NCBI GenBank assembly: GCA_942492445.1
Contig: CALOEW010000042.1
Coordinates: 47,687 to 111,686 of the forward strand
Direction: 5' to 3'
DNA length: 64,000 nt
From: NORP240 sp942492445
GTDB lineage: Bacteria > Pseudomonadota > Gammaproteobacteria > Pseudomonadales > Pseudohongiellaceae
The notes under the pieces were generated by a model that was not told where the DNA came from, did not search any database, and saw only the letters and a list, made by a program, of their open reading frames with translations. Numbering within the stretch: position 1 is the first letter of the stretch; each line of letters opens with the position of its first letter. Made by a program: the position numbers and the translations under genes. Positions 52,877-61,810 of the stretch are shown here, in pieces.

Positions 52877-53428
52877 TCAGTTGTCAGAAACCATTGGAAA
52901 ACTCAGGTCCTGCATGGTCTGAACCAGGTCCGCTCCCGCTGTGGCCGGGTTGGTCTGCCTGTCGATTCTAAGCACCGTACCGTCACTTCCGATGTAATAG
53001 GTCCAGCGGTTGTTCAGACCGTTTGAACCCAGAACACCGTAGGCGGAAGACATCGCCTTGGTGGGATCCGACAGGATAGGAAAGCCCGCCTGGTGTTCTT
53101 CGGCGAAGGCGGTGTTGGTTTCCAGGTCATCGACACTGGCCATGAAGTAAGCGACATCGAACCGTTTTATTTCTCGAGCACTGTCACGCAGCGCTTTGCA
53201 TTGCATGGTTCAGCCGCCGGTAAAGGCTTTGGGGAAAAAGGCGATCACCACCGGCTTTTCTCCCAGGAACTGGGACAGTGTATAGGTACTGCCGTCAGAG
53301 GCCTGCAGGGAAAAATCCGGAGCCGTGTCGCCAACTTCCAATGCAGCCGCCAGCGGACCCGCCAGCAGAAAAGCGCTCAAGAGGCCGATCTTCAGCACCC
53401 TGAAACGATTGCGTAGAAGTTGTAACAT
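52877..53428 (-). CDS. Exported peroxiredoxin, probable selenoprotein (TGA-encoded catalytic residue)
   Basis: Read through the in-frame TGA at 53212-53210, this is one 183-residue AhpC/TSA-type peroxiredoxin. It has a signal peptide (residues 1-29, GLLSAFLLAGPLAAA), the thioredoxin-fold start VGDTAPDFSLQASDGSTYTL, and the active site VVIAFFPKAFTGG-U-TMQCKALRD with U at residue 73, exactly where the family has the peroxidatic cysteine (TPGCT in Bcp/PrxQ). The rest (VDDLETNTAFAEEHQAGFPI, WTYYIGSDGTVLRIDRQ) is in the same frame without further stops. A cysteine at U+4 may be the resolving residue. A hairpin matching the bacterial SECIS pattern follows the TGA. The alternative is a C-to-A error or mutation of a TGC codon. 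Confidence 0.85.
53177..53195 (-). promoter_or_regulatory. Candidate bacterial SECIS element
   Basis: On the coding strand AGCGCTG-CGTGA-CAGTGCT forms a 7-pair stem (one G-U) with a 5-base loop that has G at its second position. The loop starts 21 bases after the UGA, inside the 16-37 base window of the published bacterial SECIS consensus (stem 4-16 pairs, loop 3-14, guanine among the first two loop bases). It would recruit SelB to insert selenocysteine. Confidence 0.7.
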
Positions 53429-53566
53429 GGAAACTCCTCTATCAGATAGTTGAGTGTTAGGCCATCAATCCACCGGCTAAACGGCGGATCAACTCTCTTT
53501 ATAGCAGTCCTGAGACTCCGGCGACAGTGTTTCTGTCGCACCGGCGCAACCCATGGCTCCGGCGAC

Positions 53567-54637
53567 TCAATAAAACAGACTGCGTCGGGTACTGCTCTGG
53601 ATACGCTGGAACTCGGTCTGCAACTCGCGAATCTCGCTGCTCAGACGTTCCCGATCCTGGGCCGGAATGTCGGGATTCCTGGCCAGAATGGTGTTGAGGT
53701 TTTCGAGTGACACTTCCACGTCGCGGACACTCCGGTTGATCAGCATGCGCTTGTTGTCTCGCTGGGAATCGCGGTAGCGCGGATTCTCCCGACGAACGTT
53801 ATTGCACTGGCGCACCACTCCGCCCTGTCCATCACTGACATTTCTGCAGACCGTCTGGTACACAAATCGGCTGACCGTGCCCTCGAAAAACTGATACGGC
53901 GTATCAGCCAATACTCTGGCCACTTCCATGTCAGCGTGGGATTTGCCCTGGTAAAGCGGTAACAGGGCTGTTTCATTGAATTCCGGACTGGCCTGAATGC
54001 GAGAGATACTGTCACTGTATATCTTACTGAGCGCTTCGGCTTCCCGGCCAATCCCCCGATACCCCTGGCTCAACAGGTTTTCACGCATGGCGCGTAGTTT
54101 CCAGTCCCCCAGTTCGGCAACTGCCGCTGCGAACCGGGGGTCGGCGGGGTCATAGAGCCTGTTTGTCAGATAAAAACGCAGCTGGTGCATGTCATCGGCC
54201 TGCTGCCAGTCATTCAAGGCCAGGCTGCTTTCAATAATCCTGTCGATATAGGGCAACTGCTGCTCGCTGTTCAACCCCGAGCTTATCCTGGTAAGTTGGA
54301 ATGCCAGTCGGTACATGGCCTGCGCCTGCTCCGGGTCGCTGTGCTCCTGGTAGAACCTGGCCAGATCGTCATACATTTCCACCAGAGAGGGATGGTATGG
54401 CCCCAGATCGCTTTGCGCTTCTTCAATGGCCAGCTGACGTCGCTCAAGTTGCTGGCTGATCTCCACGGCGGTGGATGCATCCACCTGGGGCACTGACACG
54501 CCCTGCTCCGGACTGTCAGTCTGGGCGCCGAGGGCGCCTGGAGCCCCCAGTAGCAGGGCCAGCAGCAACCCGGCCCATTGGCGGAAGCGGCCCGCCCTCA
54601 AGTCTGTCAAGCCTGCGTCATTCATCTGCCGAGTCAC
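53567..54637 (-). CDS. Exported TPR-like helical protein of unknown function
   Basis: This 356-residue protein has an N-terminal hydrophobic signal (QWAGLLLALLLGAPGALGAQ). The middle, about residues 60-200, resembles tetratricopeptide helices (YHPSLVEMYDDLARFYQEHS, DPEQAQAMYRLAFQLTR). The C-terminal third has two cysteines (TVCRNVSDG, RQCNNVRREN) and a basic coiled coil (RDVEVSLENLNTILARNPDI). I do not recognise the family. It may act as a periplasmic adaptor. Confidence 0.65.
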   Translation of the reverse strand: MTRQMNDAGLTDLRAGRFRQWAGLLLALLLGAPGALGAQTDSPEQGVSVPQVDASTAVEISQQLERRQLAIEEAQSDLGPYHPSLVEMYDDLARFYQEHSDPEQAQAMYRLAFQLTRISSGLNSEQQLPYIDRIIESSLALNDWQQADDMHQLRFYLTNRLYDPADPRFAAAVAELGDWKLRAMRENLLSQGYRGIGREAEALSKIYSDSISRIQASPEFNETALLPLYQGKSHADMEVARVLADTPYQFFEGTVSRFVYQTVCRNVSDGQGGVVRQCNNVRRENPRYRDSQRDNKRMLINRSVRDVEVSLENLNTILARNPDIPAQDRERLSSEIRELQTEFQRIQSSTRRSLFY

Positions 54638-54962
54638 CCGGGGCAGCGGAAGGTGTTCGTGGCGGTCGCCAGGACCCCCGTAATTGCCGGAACCGGCCCG
54701 ACTTCAAACACCACCACCTCCCTGCCCTTATCCTGAACCTCATTATACATACCATTTACAGCCTTAACCCTTGATTAAGCTGACCGGAAGCGGCTGCTTT
54801 TCACTTCGTTGCCTGCTGTTGCCAGGGCCGGACATCGGTACCGTCAGGAACGCCACAAACCCGCACCTCCCTTGACCCCGGGCCTAATTACACGCATCCT
54901 CGTGGTCAACCAGGCCAATCAGGGTGCAGAGGCGCTGCCAGTCGGTTTTTCAGGAGGTATCG
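54638..54962. other. Divergent intergenic region
   Basis: This 325-base gap between the TPR-like gene and the M28 peptidase gene shows no gene and no strong promoter match. A good ribosome site (CAGGAGGT) ends it before the peptidase start. Confidence 0.4.
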
Positions 54963-56303
54963 ATGCGAAGTTCTACGTGTCTGCTTGGGATTGTTTCAAT
55001 TTGCCTTGCCGCCCAAAGTTTCGGTCAGGTGAGCAGCAACCGGGACCTGCACGAGATAGCCGCCAGTGTTTCGGCACAGCGTATCCAGCGTGATGTCGTG
55101 CAACTGGTGAGTTTCGGAACCCGCCACACCCTGTCCATGACGGATTCCCGGGTCCGTGGCATCGGTGCCGCCAGACGCTGGATCAAAGCCGAGTTGGAGA
55201 GTATTTCCGCCGACTGTGGTGGCTGCCTGGAGGTGTTCTATGTCAGTGGAATGGCCTCCGGCAATCGCATTCCCGAGCCCACCGAAGTAGTCAACGTTGT
55301 GGCCCTGCAACGGGGCAGCACGGACCCGGAGCGCGTGGTGCTCATGAGTGGCGATATCGATTCCCGGGTCAGCGATCCCATGAATTCAACCTCCTACTCG
55401 CCCGGCGCCAATGACAATGCCTCCGGAATGGCCGGGGTGCTGGAAACCGCCAGGGTGCTCAGCAAGTACAGATTCGCGGGCTCGATCGCCTACGTGGGCC
55501 TCTCCGGAGAGGAGCAGGGTCTTCACGGCGGCGCCATTCTTGCCGACTACGCCATTGCCCACGGCTGGAATCTGGATGCGGTGCTCAATAATGACATGAT
55601 CGGAAACATAACCGGCGTCAACGGCGTGACCGACAATGCCACGGCACGGGTGTTTTCCGAAGGGACTCGATACGTGGAGACCGCGGAAGAGGCGCGGCTG
55701 CGGCGCTTTCAGGGCGGCGAAATTGATTCTCCGTCCCGCAATCTGGCACGCTATATCGACGACATGGCGGACCGCTTCATTCCCAACCTGGACGTTATGA
55801 TGGTGTACCGGCTGGACCGCTTCGGCCGCGGCGGGCATCACCGCCCGTTCAATGAAGCGGGGTTTCCCGCCGTGCGCATCATGGAAACCAATGAAAACTA
55901 CACCCAGCAACATCAGGACGTGCGCAGCGAGAACGGTATCGCCTATGGCGATGTGCTGGAACACGTAGACTTCGCCTACGCGGCGAAAATAACCAGCCTC
56001 AATGCCGTTACGCTGGCGTCCCTGGCCTGGGCACCGTCACCGCCGGCCAATGTCACCGTGCGCGGTCAGGTCAGCCCTGACACGACCCTGGCCTGGGACA
56101 AAGCACCGGGTGCCACGTCCTACCGCATACACTGGCGCCTTACCACCTCGCCCACCTGGACTTTCAGCCGCGACACCGGAGACGTGGATGCTTTCACGCT
56201 CGACAACGTAGTCATCGACAACTACTTTTTTGGTGTTTCCAGCGTTTCGGCCGGGGGCTTTCAAAGTCCCGTGGTCTTTCCCGGACCGGCCGGGGCGTTC
56301 TGA
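54963..56303 (+). CDS. Exported M28 family metallopeptidase
   Basis: The start is ATG 54963, after CAGGAGGT, giving 446 residues with a signal peptide (MRSSTCLLGIVSICLAAQSF). The M28 zinc site is seen in VLMSGDIDSR (Asp where many members have His), SPGANDNASGMAGVLETA, VGLSGEEQGLHGG, LNNDMIGN and RGGHHRPFNEAGFPA. A fibronectin-III-like tail follows (about 355-446: SPPANVTVRGQVSPDTTLAW, SYRIHWR), probably for binding a surface or polymer. It acts as a secreted aminopeptidase; the exact substrate is unknown. Confidence 0.87.
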   Translation: MRSSTCLLGIVSICLAAQSFGQVSSNRDLHEIAASVSAQRIQRDVVQLVSFGTRHTLSMTDSRVRGIGAARRWIKAELESISADCGGCLEVFYVSGMASGNRIPEPTEVVNVVALQRGSTDPERVVLMSGDIDSRVSDPMNSTSYSPGANDNASGMAGVLETARVLSKYRFAGSIAYVGLSGEEQGLHGGAILADYAIAHGWNLDAVLNNDMIGNITGVNGVTDNATARVFSEGTRYVETAEEARLRRFQGGEIDSPSRNLARYIDDMADRFIPNLDVMMVYRLDRFGRGGHHRPFNEAGFPAVRIMETNENYTQQHQDVRSENGIAYGDVLEHVDFAYAAKITSLNAVTLASLAWAPSPPANVTVRGQVSPDTTLAWDKAPGATSYRIHWRLTTSPTWTFSRDTGDVDAFTLDNVVIDNYFFGVSSVSAGGFQSPVVFPGPAGAF

Positions 56304-56514
56304 CCCATTCAACACCCTGCGCCTGTCTGTGGGCCTGCAGATCGCTACCGTCATGGGAATATCGGCTGCCGCAGGGGAACGGGAACCTGGCTTGGGGAAG
56401 CATGACAAAACGAGCCGCCTGGGTTACTCTCCGTGGTCCGGAGGTGTGATACACACCGGACCGGGCGGAGCCGGCAGGCTGCCGGCCTGTAGACAAGAAC
56501 AAGAGGTACCGAGA

Positions 56515-58516
56515 ATGATTAGATTCAGATCACTTAAACGGACCCGATCGCCCAGTCTGACAATCCTGTACGGACTTGCGTCGATCCTGCTCTGTCTCGC
56601 TTTACCCAGCTTTGCTCAAGACACCGTAGAGTGGATGACTCTGGGCAATGATTTCGCCCACACCCGCTATTCGCCAGCTGACCAGATTACCGCGCAGAAC
56701 TTCAACGAACTGGAAGTGGCCTGGGTCTGGGATGGCGCCAGTTTTGAAGCCCAGAGCGGCCGCTCCACTCCCAGCTACATTAACGGTCGTCTGTATACGG
56801 TGGCCGGTGCGCGGCGCCATGTTGTCGCCATCGACCCCAAGACCCGGTGCGACTATCTGGTCCTACCGCGAACCCGATACCGGCCGCTGGGAATACTCCA
56901 TGCGTGCCGATTACGGCAAGGGTGTGGGATACGGTCAGGTCAACGGCCGCGATGTGATTTACATCATTTCACCGGCCTTCTTTCTGACCGCCCTGGATGC
57001 CGAAACCGGGGCACCGCTCGAAGGTTTTGGCAAGCCGGTGCCGATCGAGGGATTTCCCGATACCGGCGTGGTGGATCTGCTGGCTGACCTTGGTCATCCC
57101 TACGACCCCTATGAAGGGATTCCTCTGGAACGTGGCTATATCACCTCTTCCTCACCACCCATCGTGGTTAATGGCGTGGTCGTCGTGGGCAACTCTGCCG
57201 AGCAGGGCTATCACCAGTCACGCATCGAAAACGTCCCGGGCGATATCCTTGGCTACGATGCCGAAACCGGTGAATTCCTGTGGAAGTTCAATGTGCTGCC
57301 GCAACCTGGCGAGTACGGTCATGAAACCTGGGAGAACGATTCCTGGCAGTACACCGGCGATATCTCCTCCTGGGCGCCTATTTCCGCCGACCCGGAACTG
57401 GGCCTGGTTTACATCCCCACCAATGGCGTCACCATTGATTATTACGGCGGCCACCACCCCGGCGACAATCTGTACGGCACCAGCCTGATTGCCCTGGATG
57501 CGCGCACCGGTGAGCGGGACTGGCATTTCCAGATGGTGCACCACGATATCTGGAACTTTGACACGCCCACGGCACCGATCCTGCTGGATGTGAACGTCAA
57601 CGGGCGCAAGACGCCGATCGTGGCCCAGGCCACCAAGCAGGGCTTTACCTACGTGTTCAACCGGGAAACCGGCGAACCAATCTGGCCAATCGAAGAAGCG
57701 CCGATGCCGCAGTCAACCGTGCCAGGCGAAAAACTGGCAGCCACCCAGCCGATCCCCACCAAACCCGCTCCTTTCGAGTATCAGGGATCCAAATGTGGAT
57801 CTGCTGGCGGACTTTACCCCGGAGATTCGCCAACAGGCCATTAACGCCGTGGCAGAATTACCAGATGGGGCCCCTGTTCAATCCACCAATACAGCGCAAT
57901 CATCCTTCCGGAAAACTGGCGGCACTGATGTGTCCTTCCGGTGCCGTCAATATCACCCATCCACCGGTGGCTGATCCCGGCAGTGGCATGATGTATATCA
58001 TTTCCCGATACAGCTGCAGCTCACGACACTGGTCACCGGGGAAGAAGCCGATACCTACTACGAAGCACCAACGGGAATCACTCTTTCCCGCTATGCCGCG
58101 GCCAGCGGTGGTCCCTCGCCCCGCCATCCGGCCGGAATCCCCTGTGGAAACCACCCTACAGCCGCATTACCGCGATCGACCTGAACAGCGGTGACCATGC
58201 CTGGATGATTCCGGCCGGCTACACTCCGGATCGGGTAAGGAACAACCCTGCCCTGGAAGGCGTTGAAATTGGCAACACCGGGTCTGGCGCCGTGGGCACC
58301 ATGGTGGTCACCGAGTCACTGCTGATCTACAGCAACGTGGCCAGCGACGGCACCGATATGCTGTACGCCATCGACAAAGCTACCGGTACGGAAGTCGGGG
58401 CCATCGAGGCACCTGCTGCCAGCCGCTACGGCATGAGCACCTGGGTCCACGAAGGCAAGCAGTACCTGATCCTGCAGACCGGGAGCACGTTGACGGCCAT
58501 GACTTTGCCGAATTAG
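56515..58516 (+). pseudogene. PQQ-type quinoprotein alcohol/sugar dehydrogenase (five frameshifts)
   Basis: Pieces in three frames together give about 665 residues of a periplasmic quinoprotein with signal peptide (LASILLCLALPSFAQ) and beta-propeller blades typical of PQQ dehydrogenases: WMTLGNDFAHTRYSPADQIT, TGATIWSYREPDTGRWEYSM, LGYDAETGEFLWKFNVLPQP, ARTGERDWHFQMVHHDIWNF, QGFTYVFNRETGEPIWPIEE, WKPPYSRITAIDLNSGDHAW. Shifts lie near 56844 (C run), 57790 (A run), 57855, 58005 and 58140. I see no cytochrome c motif. Five indels in 2 kb are far beyond the neighbours; either local sequence error or a decayed gene. Confidence 0.8.
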
Positions 58517-58617
58517 CGACAGGACACGGGCTAGCGGTGGGTCTTTCTGACAAGGAATACCCGCACTAGACCTTCTAAAAACATTTTGGAAATTTTATAC
58601 CAAGGAGAATAGGCCAA

Positions 58618-59281
58618 ATGAAGAAGTCTGTATTATTTATGTCCGCTGCAGCTATTGCCGTGGCAGGTACCATTTCAACCGTTAGCTCGCAGGATAATGA
58701 GATGAGTTTTTTTATCACCAGTGTCGGGTCCGGAAATGGTGCCAATCTGGGTGGACTAGCAGGAGCCGATGCTCACTGTCAGGCTCTGGCCGAGGATGCA
58801 GGCTCACGGGGTAAAACCTGGCGCGCCTATCTGAGCGTCCATGCCCAGAAGGCAGCCAGCCACCCGTCAATGCCCGCGACCGCATCGGTTTTGGACCCTG
58901 GTACAACGCCAATGGAGTAATGGTGGCAGAGAACCTGAATCAACTGCACAGCGAATTCATGAACCTGGGCAAGCAGGGTTCGGTGACTGAGAATGGCAAC
59001 GTTGTCAACGGCCGGGGTGATTCTCCAAATCAACACGACATTCTGACCGGCTCCTCCCTGGATGGTCGCACCATCGATGATGGGCAGAATCATACCTGCA
59101 ACAACTGGACCAGCAGCGCCGACGGAAGCAAGGCACCGCCCAGGTCGGCCACCATGATCGGCAGGGTGGCGGCGCCAATCCCAACTCCTGGAACAGCGCC
59201 CATGGGTCGCGGGGTTGCAGCCAGGCCAATCTGGTCGCCACCGGCGGCAATGGTTACTTCTACTGTTTTGCCATCGACTGA
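58618..59281 (+). pseudogene. Exported lectin-like protein (two frameshifts)
   Basis: A signal peptide (MKKSVLFMSAAAIAVAGTIS) leads to a domain reading LGGLAGADAHCQALAEDAGS, RGKTWRAYLSVHAQ, then in another frame VNARDRIGFGPWYNANGVMV, and after a second shift VGHHDRQGGGANPNSWNSAH ending NLVATGGNGYFYCFAID. This is the pattern of small exported C-type-lectin-like proteins seen in marine Proteobacteria. Shifts are near 58848 and 59122. It lies 101 bases after the quinoprotein gene and before a strong terminator, so the two may form one transcript. Confidence 0.75.
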
Positions 59282-59307
59282 TCGGGCCGGCTGAAGGGTC
59301 CTGCCAG

Positions 59308-59360
59308 AACCCGGTGTCGAGCGGCTGAAATCCAGCCTGCATCGACACCGGGTTTTTTTT
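59308..59360 (+). terminator. Intrinsic terminator
   Basis: AACCCGGTGTCGA (59308-59320) and TCGACACCGGGTT (59342-59354) form a perfect 13-pair stem, followed by a run of T to 59360. It closes the quinoprotein/lectin-like transcript. Confidence 0.93.
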
Positions 59361-59496
59361 ACCGTAGCCGCCGGACCAGGGTTCCCCCGCGACCGGGTTG
59401 CCATCCAGACCACCGCACCTGCGGATCAACCGGCACAGCCACAGACACCCGGGGCTCAGTTGAGTTATGCTGTCGGCAAATTTTCCAAGGTGACCA

Positions 59497-60123
59497 ATGA
59501 TGAAACTGTACGGATTCAGCCAGTCCCGTTCATTCCGCGCTCTGTGGGCACTGGAGGAGGCCGGGCTGGAATACGAGTATATCGCCGTCAACTTCGGCAG
59601 TGACGAGGGGCCTCACGGCAGCCGGAGTCCGGAGTACATGGCTATCAATCCCCAGGGCAAGGTTCCCACTTTGATTGACGGCAGCCTGACCCTGACCGAG
59701 AGCGGCGCGATGTTAAACCACATAGCCCGAAAAGTGCCGGATAAAAATCTTATTCCAGCCCACAATGAGGATCAGCTGGCCCGCTACGAAGAATTCCTGT
59801 TTTTCGTGCTCTCTGACCTCGAGCAACCGCTGTGGACCAATGGTAAACACCGGTTTGCACTCCCCGAGGAACAGCGCATTCCACAGATGCTGGAGACCGC
59901 CAACTGGGAGTTTGCCAAAGCCCAGCGGGCGCTGCATCATCACCTGGGGGGTCGTGGTTTTGTAATAGGCGACAGCTTTACCACCGCTGACATACTCCTG
60001 GCCCACACCCTCAACTGGGCGGATCGATTCAAGTTTGCGGTGGACCCCGAACTTCTCGAGTACAGGGATTATCATTATCAGCGTCCGGCAGCACAGAAGG
60101 CGGTCGCAATCGTTTCCCCATGA
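59497..60123 (+). CDS. Glutathione S-transferase family protein
   Basis: This 208-residue protein has the GST thioredoxin-like domain (KLYGFSQSRSFRALWALEEA, NPQGKVPTLIDGSLTLTESG) and the helical C-terminal domain (GGRGFVIGDSFTTADILLAH, the N-capping motif). It would conjugate or reduce with glutathione in the cytoplasm. Its stop overlaps the next gene by 4 bases. Confidence 0.92.
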   Translation: MMKLYGFSQSRSFRALWALEEAGLEYEYIAVNFGSDEGPHGSRSPEYMAINPQGKVPTLIDGSLTLTESGAMLNHIARKVPDKNLIPAHNEDQLARYEEFLFFVLSDLEQPLWTNGKHRFALPEEQRIPQMLETANWEFAKAQRALHHHLGGRGFVIGDSFTTADILLAHTLNWADRFKFAVDPELLEYRDYHYQRPAAQKAVAIVSP

Positions 60124-61199
60124 TCCTGCCCCTGACGAGTCACCGGCCGCTGGCCTTCTGGTTGCTGCCTGCTCTGCTCCTGTCTGTGTCGCTACTGGCT
60201 CCGGCGCAGGGTAATGCGCAACAGAGCCTTCAGTCCATCGGCATCGACACGCAGGAGTTTTTTCTGCTGCAGGCCTTCCATGCCCGCTACGCCCGTGCCC
60301 GCAGAAACCTTCATCATCTGGGCCTGATTACCGAGAAAGACGACGGGGGTTATCGCGTCAGCGCGGTACTGGACGGTTTTCCCGCCCAACAGGAAGGCCT
60401 GCGACGGGGAGATATTCTGATCAGCATAGACGATCAACCCTTTCACCCGGTCCTGAGCCTGAATCCCGGCCCTGGGACCGAAGCCGGCGAAGGTCATGAG
60501 CCAGGCCCGGTTGAGCTGACGTATTTGCGCAACGGCGCCAGGTTTAGCGCTACTTTGCTGCCTGTTTTTGGAAATCTCTACGATGCCTACCGCACCGCCA
60601 CGGTAAATTCGCTGCAGCAGATAAGCAATGGAAACAAGGTCATTGGTTACGTCAAGCTGTGGTCACTTGACCGCTCAACGGATGGGCTGCAGATGTTCAG
60701 ACAGACGCTTGATTCCCTGGCACATTGTGACGGACTGATTATCGACCTGCGGGACAGCTACGGATTCATTGATGCCGATCACCTGGATCGCTTTTTCCCC
60801 AGCCGGAACAGTTACTTTAGATTTGTGGGCGACAACCCGGATCTCTGGCGGGGGCAACACGGAGAACCCATGACCGGGAGCTACTACGGCAGGGCCATGG
60901 TGGTAATTCAGAACAGCGGCACCCGTGGCGGTCTGGAATTATTCAGCTACCAGTTGAGTAAACTTCAGCGCGTGGTCAGCGTAGGCGAAAAAACCATGGG
61001 GAAAGCAGGCCACGTGGCCTTTGACAGCGACAGCACGACTCTGACTTACCGCCCCGATTACAACGTCAGCGTCGACAGCCTCTTTTTTGAGTCACAGGGG
61101 TTCCCTCCGAAGCAGGAGGTCAGCTATCCCCTGGAGGACTCACGGGCCTCTGATCCCCAGCTCGAAGCGGCCATGACCACATTGATGCGGATTATGTGA
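60120..61199 (+). CDS. Exported PDZ/S41-like protein, catalytic serine apparently lost
   Basis: This 359-residue protein has a signal peptide (FWLLPALLLSVSLLAPAQGN), a PDZ domain (about 60-145: VSAVLDGFPAQQEGLRRGDI, LISIDDQPFHPV) and an S41 tail-specific-protease-like domain (NKVIGYVKLWSL, GLIIDLRDSYGF, AMVVIQNSGTRGGLELFSYQ). In active members a serine stands where this has glycine in TRGGLE, so it may bind rather than cut peptides. It is coupled to the GST gene by a 4-base overlap. Confidence 0.75.
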   Translation: MILPLTSHRPLAFWLLPALLLSVSLLAPAQGNAQQSLQSIGIDTQEFFLLQAFHARYARARRNLHHLGLITEKDDGGYRVSAVLDGFPAQQEGLRRGDILISIDDQPFHPVLSLNPGPGTEAGEGHEPGPVELTYLRNGARFSATLLPVFGNLYDAYRTATVNSLQQISNGNKVIGYVKLWSLDRSTDGLQMFRQTLDSLAHCDGLIIDLRDSYGFIDADHLDRFFPSRNSYFRFVGDNPDLWRGQHGEPMTGSYYGRAMVVIQNSGTRGGLELFSYQLSKLQRVVSVGEKTMGKAGHVAFDSDSTTLTYRPDYNVSVDSLFFESQGFPPKQEVSYPLEDSRASDPQLEAAMTTLMRIM

Positions 61200-61210
61200 G
61201 GGTGTGAGCT

Positions 61211-61687
61211 GTGGCAATCGAGATTGAACGTAAATTTCTCGTACACTCTGACCAATTGCCGCCTCTGGAAAACGGCATGCCGATTCAACAGGCTTACGTA
61301 CCCACAGCAAACGGAACCACCGTCAGGATCAGGATTGCCGGAGACAGGGCATTCCTTGCCATCAAGGCAGATGCCGGCGGCATCTCGCGCCTGGAATACG
61401 AGTACATAATTCCAAATACCGATGCGCAGGAATTACTGGAGAAAATATGCTCCACCGGTCATATTGAAAAGCATCGTTACCTGATCCCTCAAGGTGACCT
61501 TACCTGGGAAATAGACGTATTTGGCGGTGACAATCAAGGCCTGATAGTAGCCGAGCTGGAGCTGACCTCCGAACACCAGGAAGTCGAGCTTCCCTGCTGG
61601 ATTGACCGCGAAGTGACCCGGGACCCCCGCTTCAGCAACTACAGCCTATCCAGGGCTCCTTACCGAACCTGGCCAGGGCCGCCCTGA
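61211..61687 (+). CDS. CYTH domain protein (triphosphate tunnel enzyme)
   Basis: This 158-residue protein starts at GTG 61211 and has the CYTH signature EIERKFLV at residues 3-10, then VRIRIAGDRAFLAIK, RLEYEYIIP, KHRYLIPQGDLTWEIDVFGG, LIVAELELTS. CYTH proteins of this size are usually inorganic triphosphatases. It follows the PDZ/S41-like gene by 11 bases and is probably co-transcribed. Confidence 0.92.
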   Translation: MAIEIERKFLVHSDQLPPLENGMPIQQAYVPTANGTTVRIRIAGDRAFLAIKADAGGISRLEYEYIIPNTDAQELLEKICSTGHIEKHRYLIPQGDLTWEIDVFGGDNQGLIVAELELTSEHQEVELPCWIDREVTRDPRFSNYSLSRAPYRTWPGPP

Positions 61688-61752
61688 TCTCTGAATTCCC
61701 GCGTTTTGTTTTCAGCCTGAATTCCCTATAGCCACTAAAGTCAAATCAACTC

Positions 61753-61776
61753 CGGGGGTTCGGGGGTTCGGGGGTT
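61753..61776. repeat. Tandem repeat of CGGGGGTT
   Basis: Three exact copies of the 8-base unit CGGGGGTT lie in the convergent gap between the CYTH gene and the next minus-strand gene. It is a short slippage-prone array with no obvious target gene. Confidence 0.85.
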
Positions 61777-61810
61777 CGATACTTCTGACTCACCTGGCAA
61801 TACCTGCAAC

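Noticed and set aside
53429..53566. Second possible SECIS or Sec codon near the peroxiredoxin
   Set aside because: No further in-frame TGA or matching hairpin was found in the neighbouring genes.
61753..61776. CRISPR or phase-variation array
   Set aside because: Only three 8-base units without spacers, in a gap between convergent genes, so neither a CRISPR nor an evident phase-variable promoter or frame.
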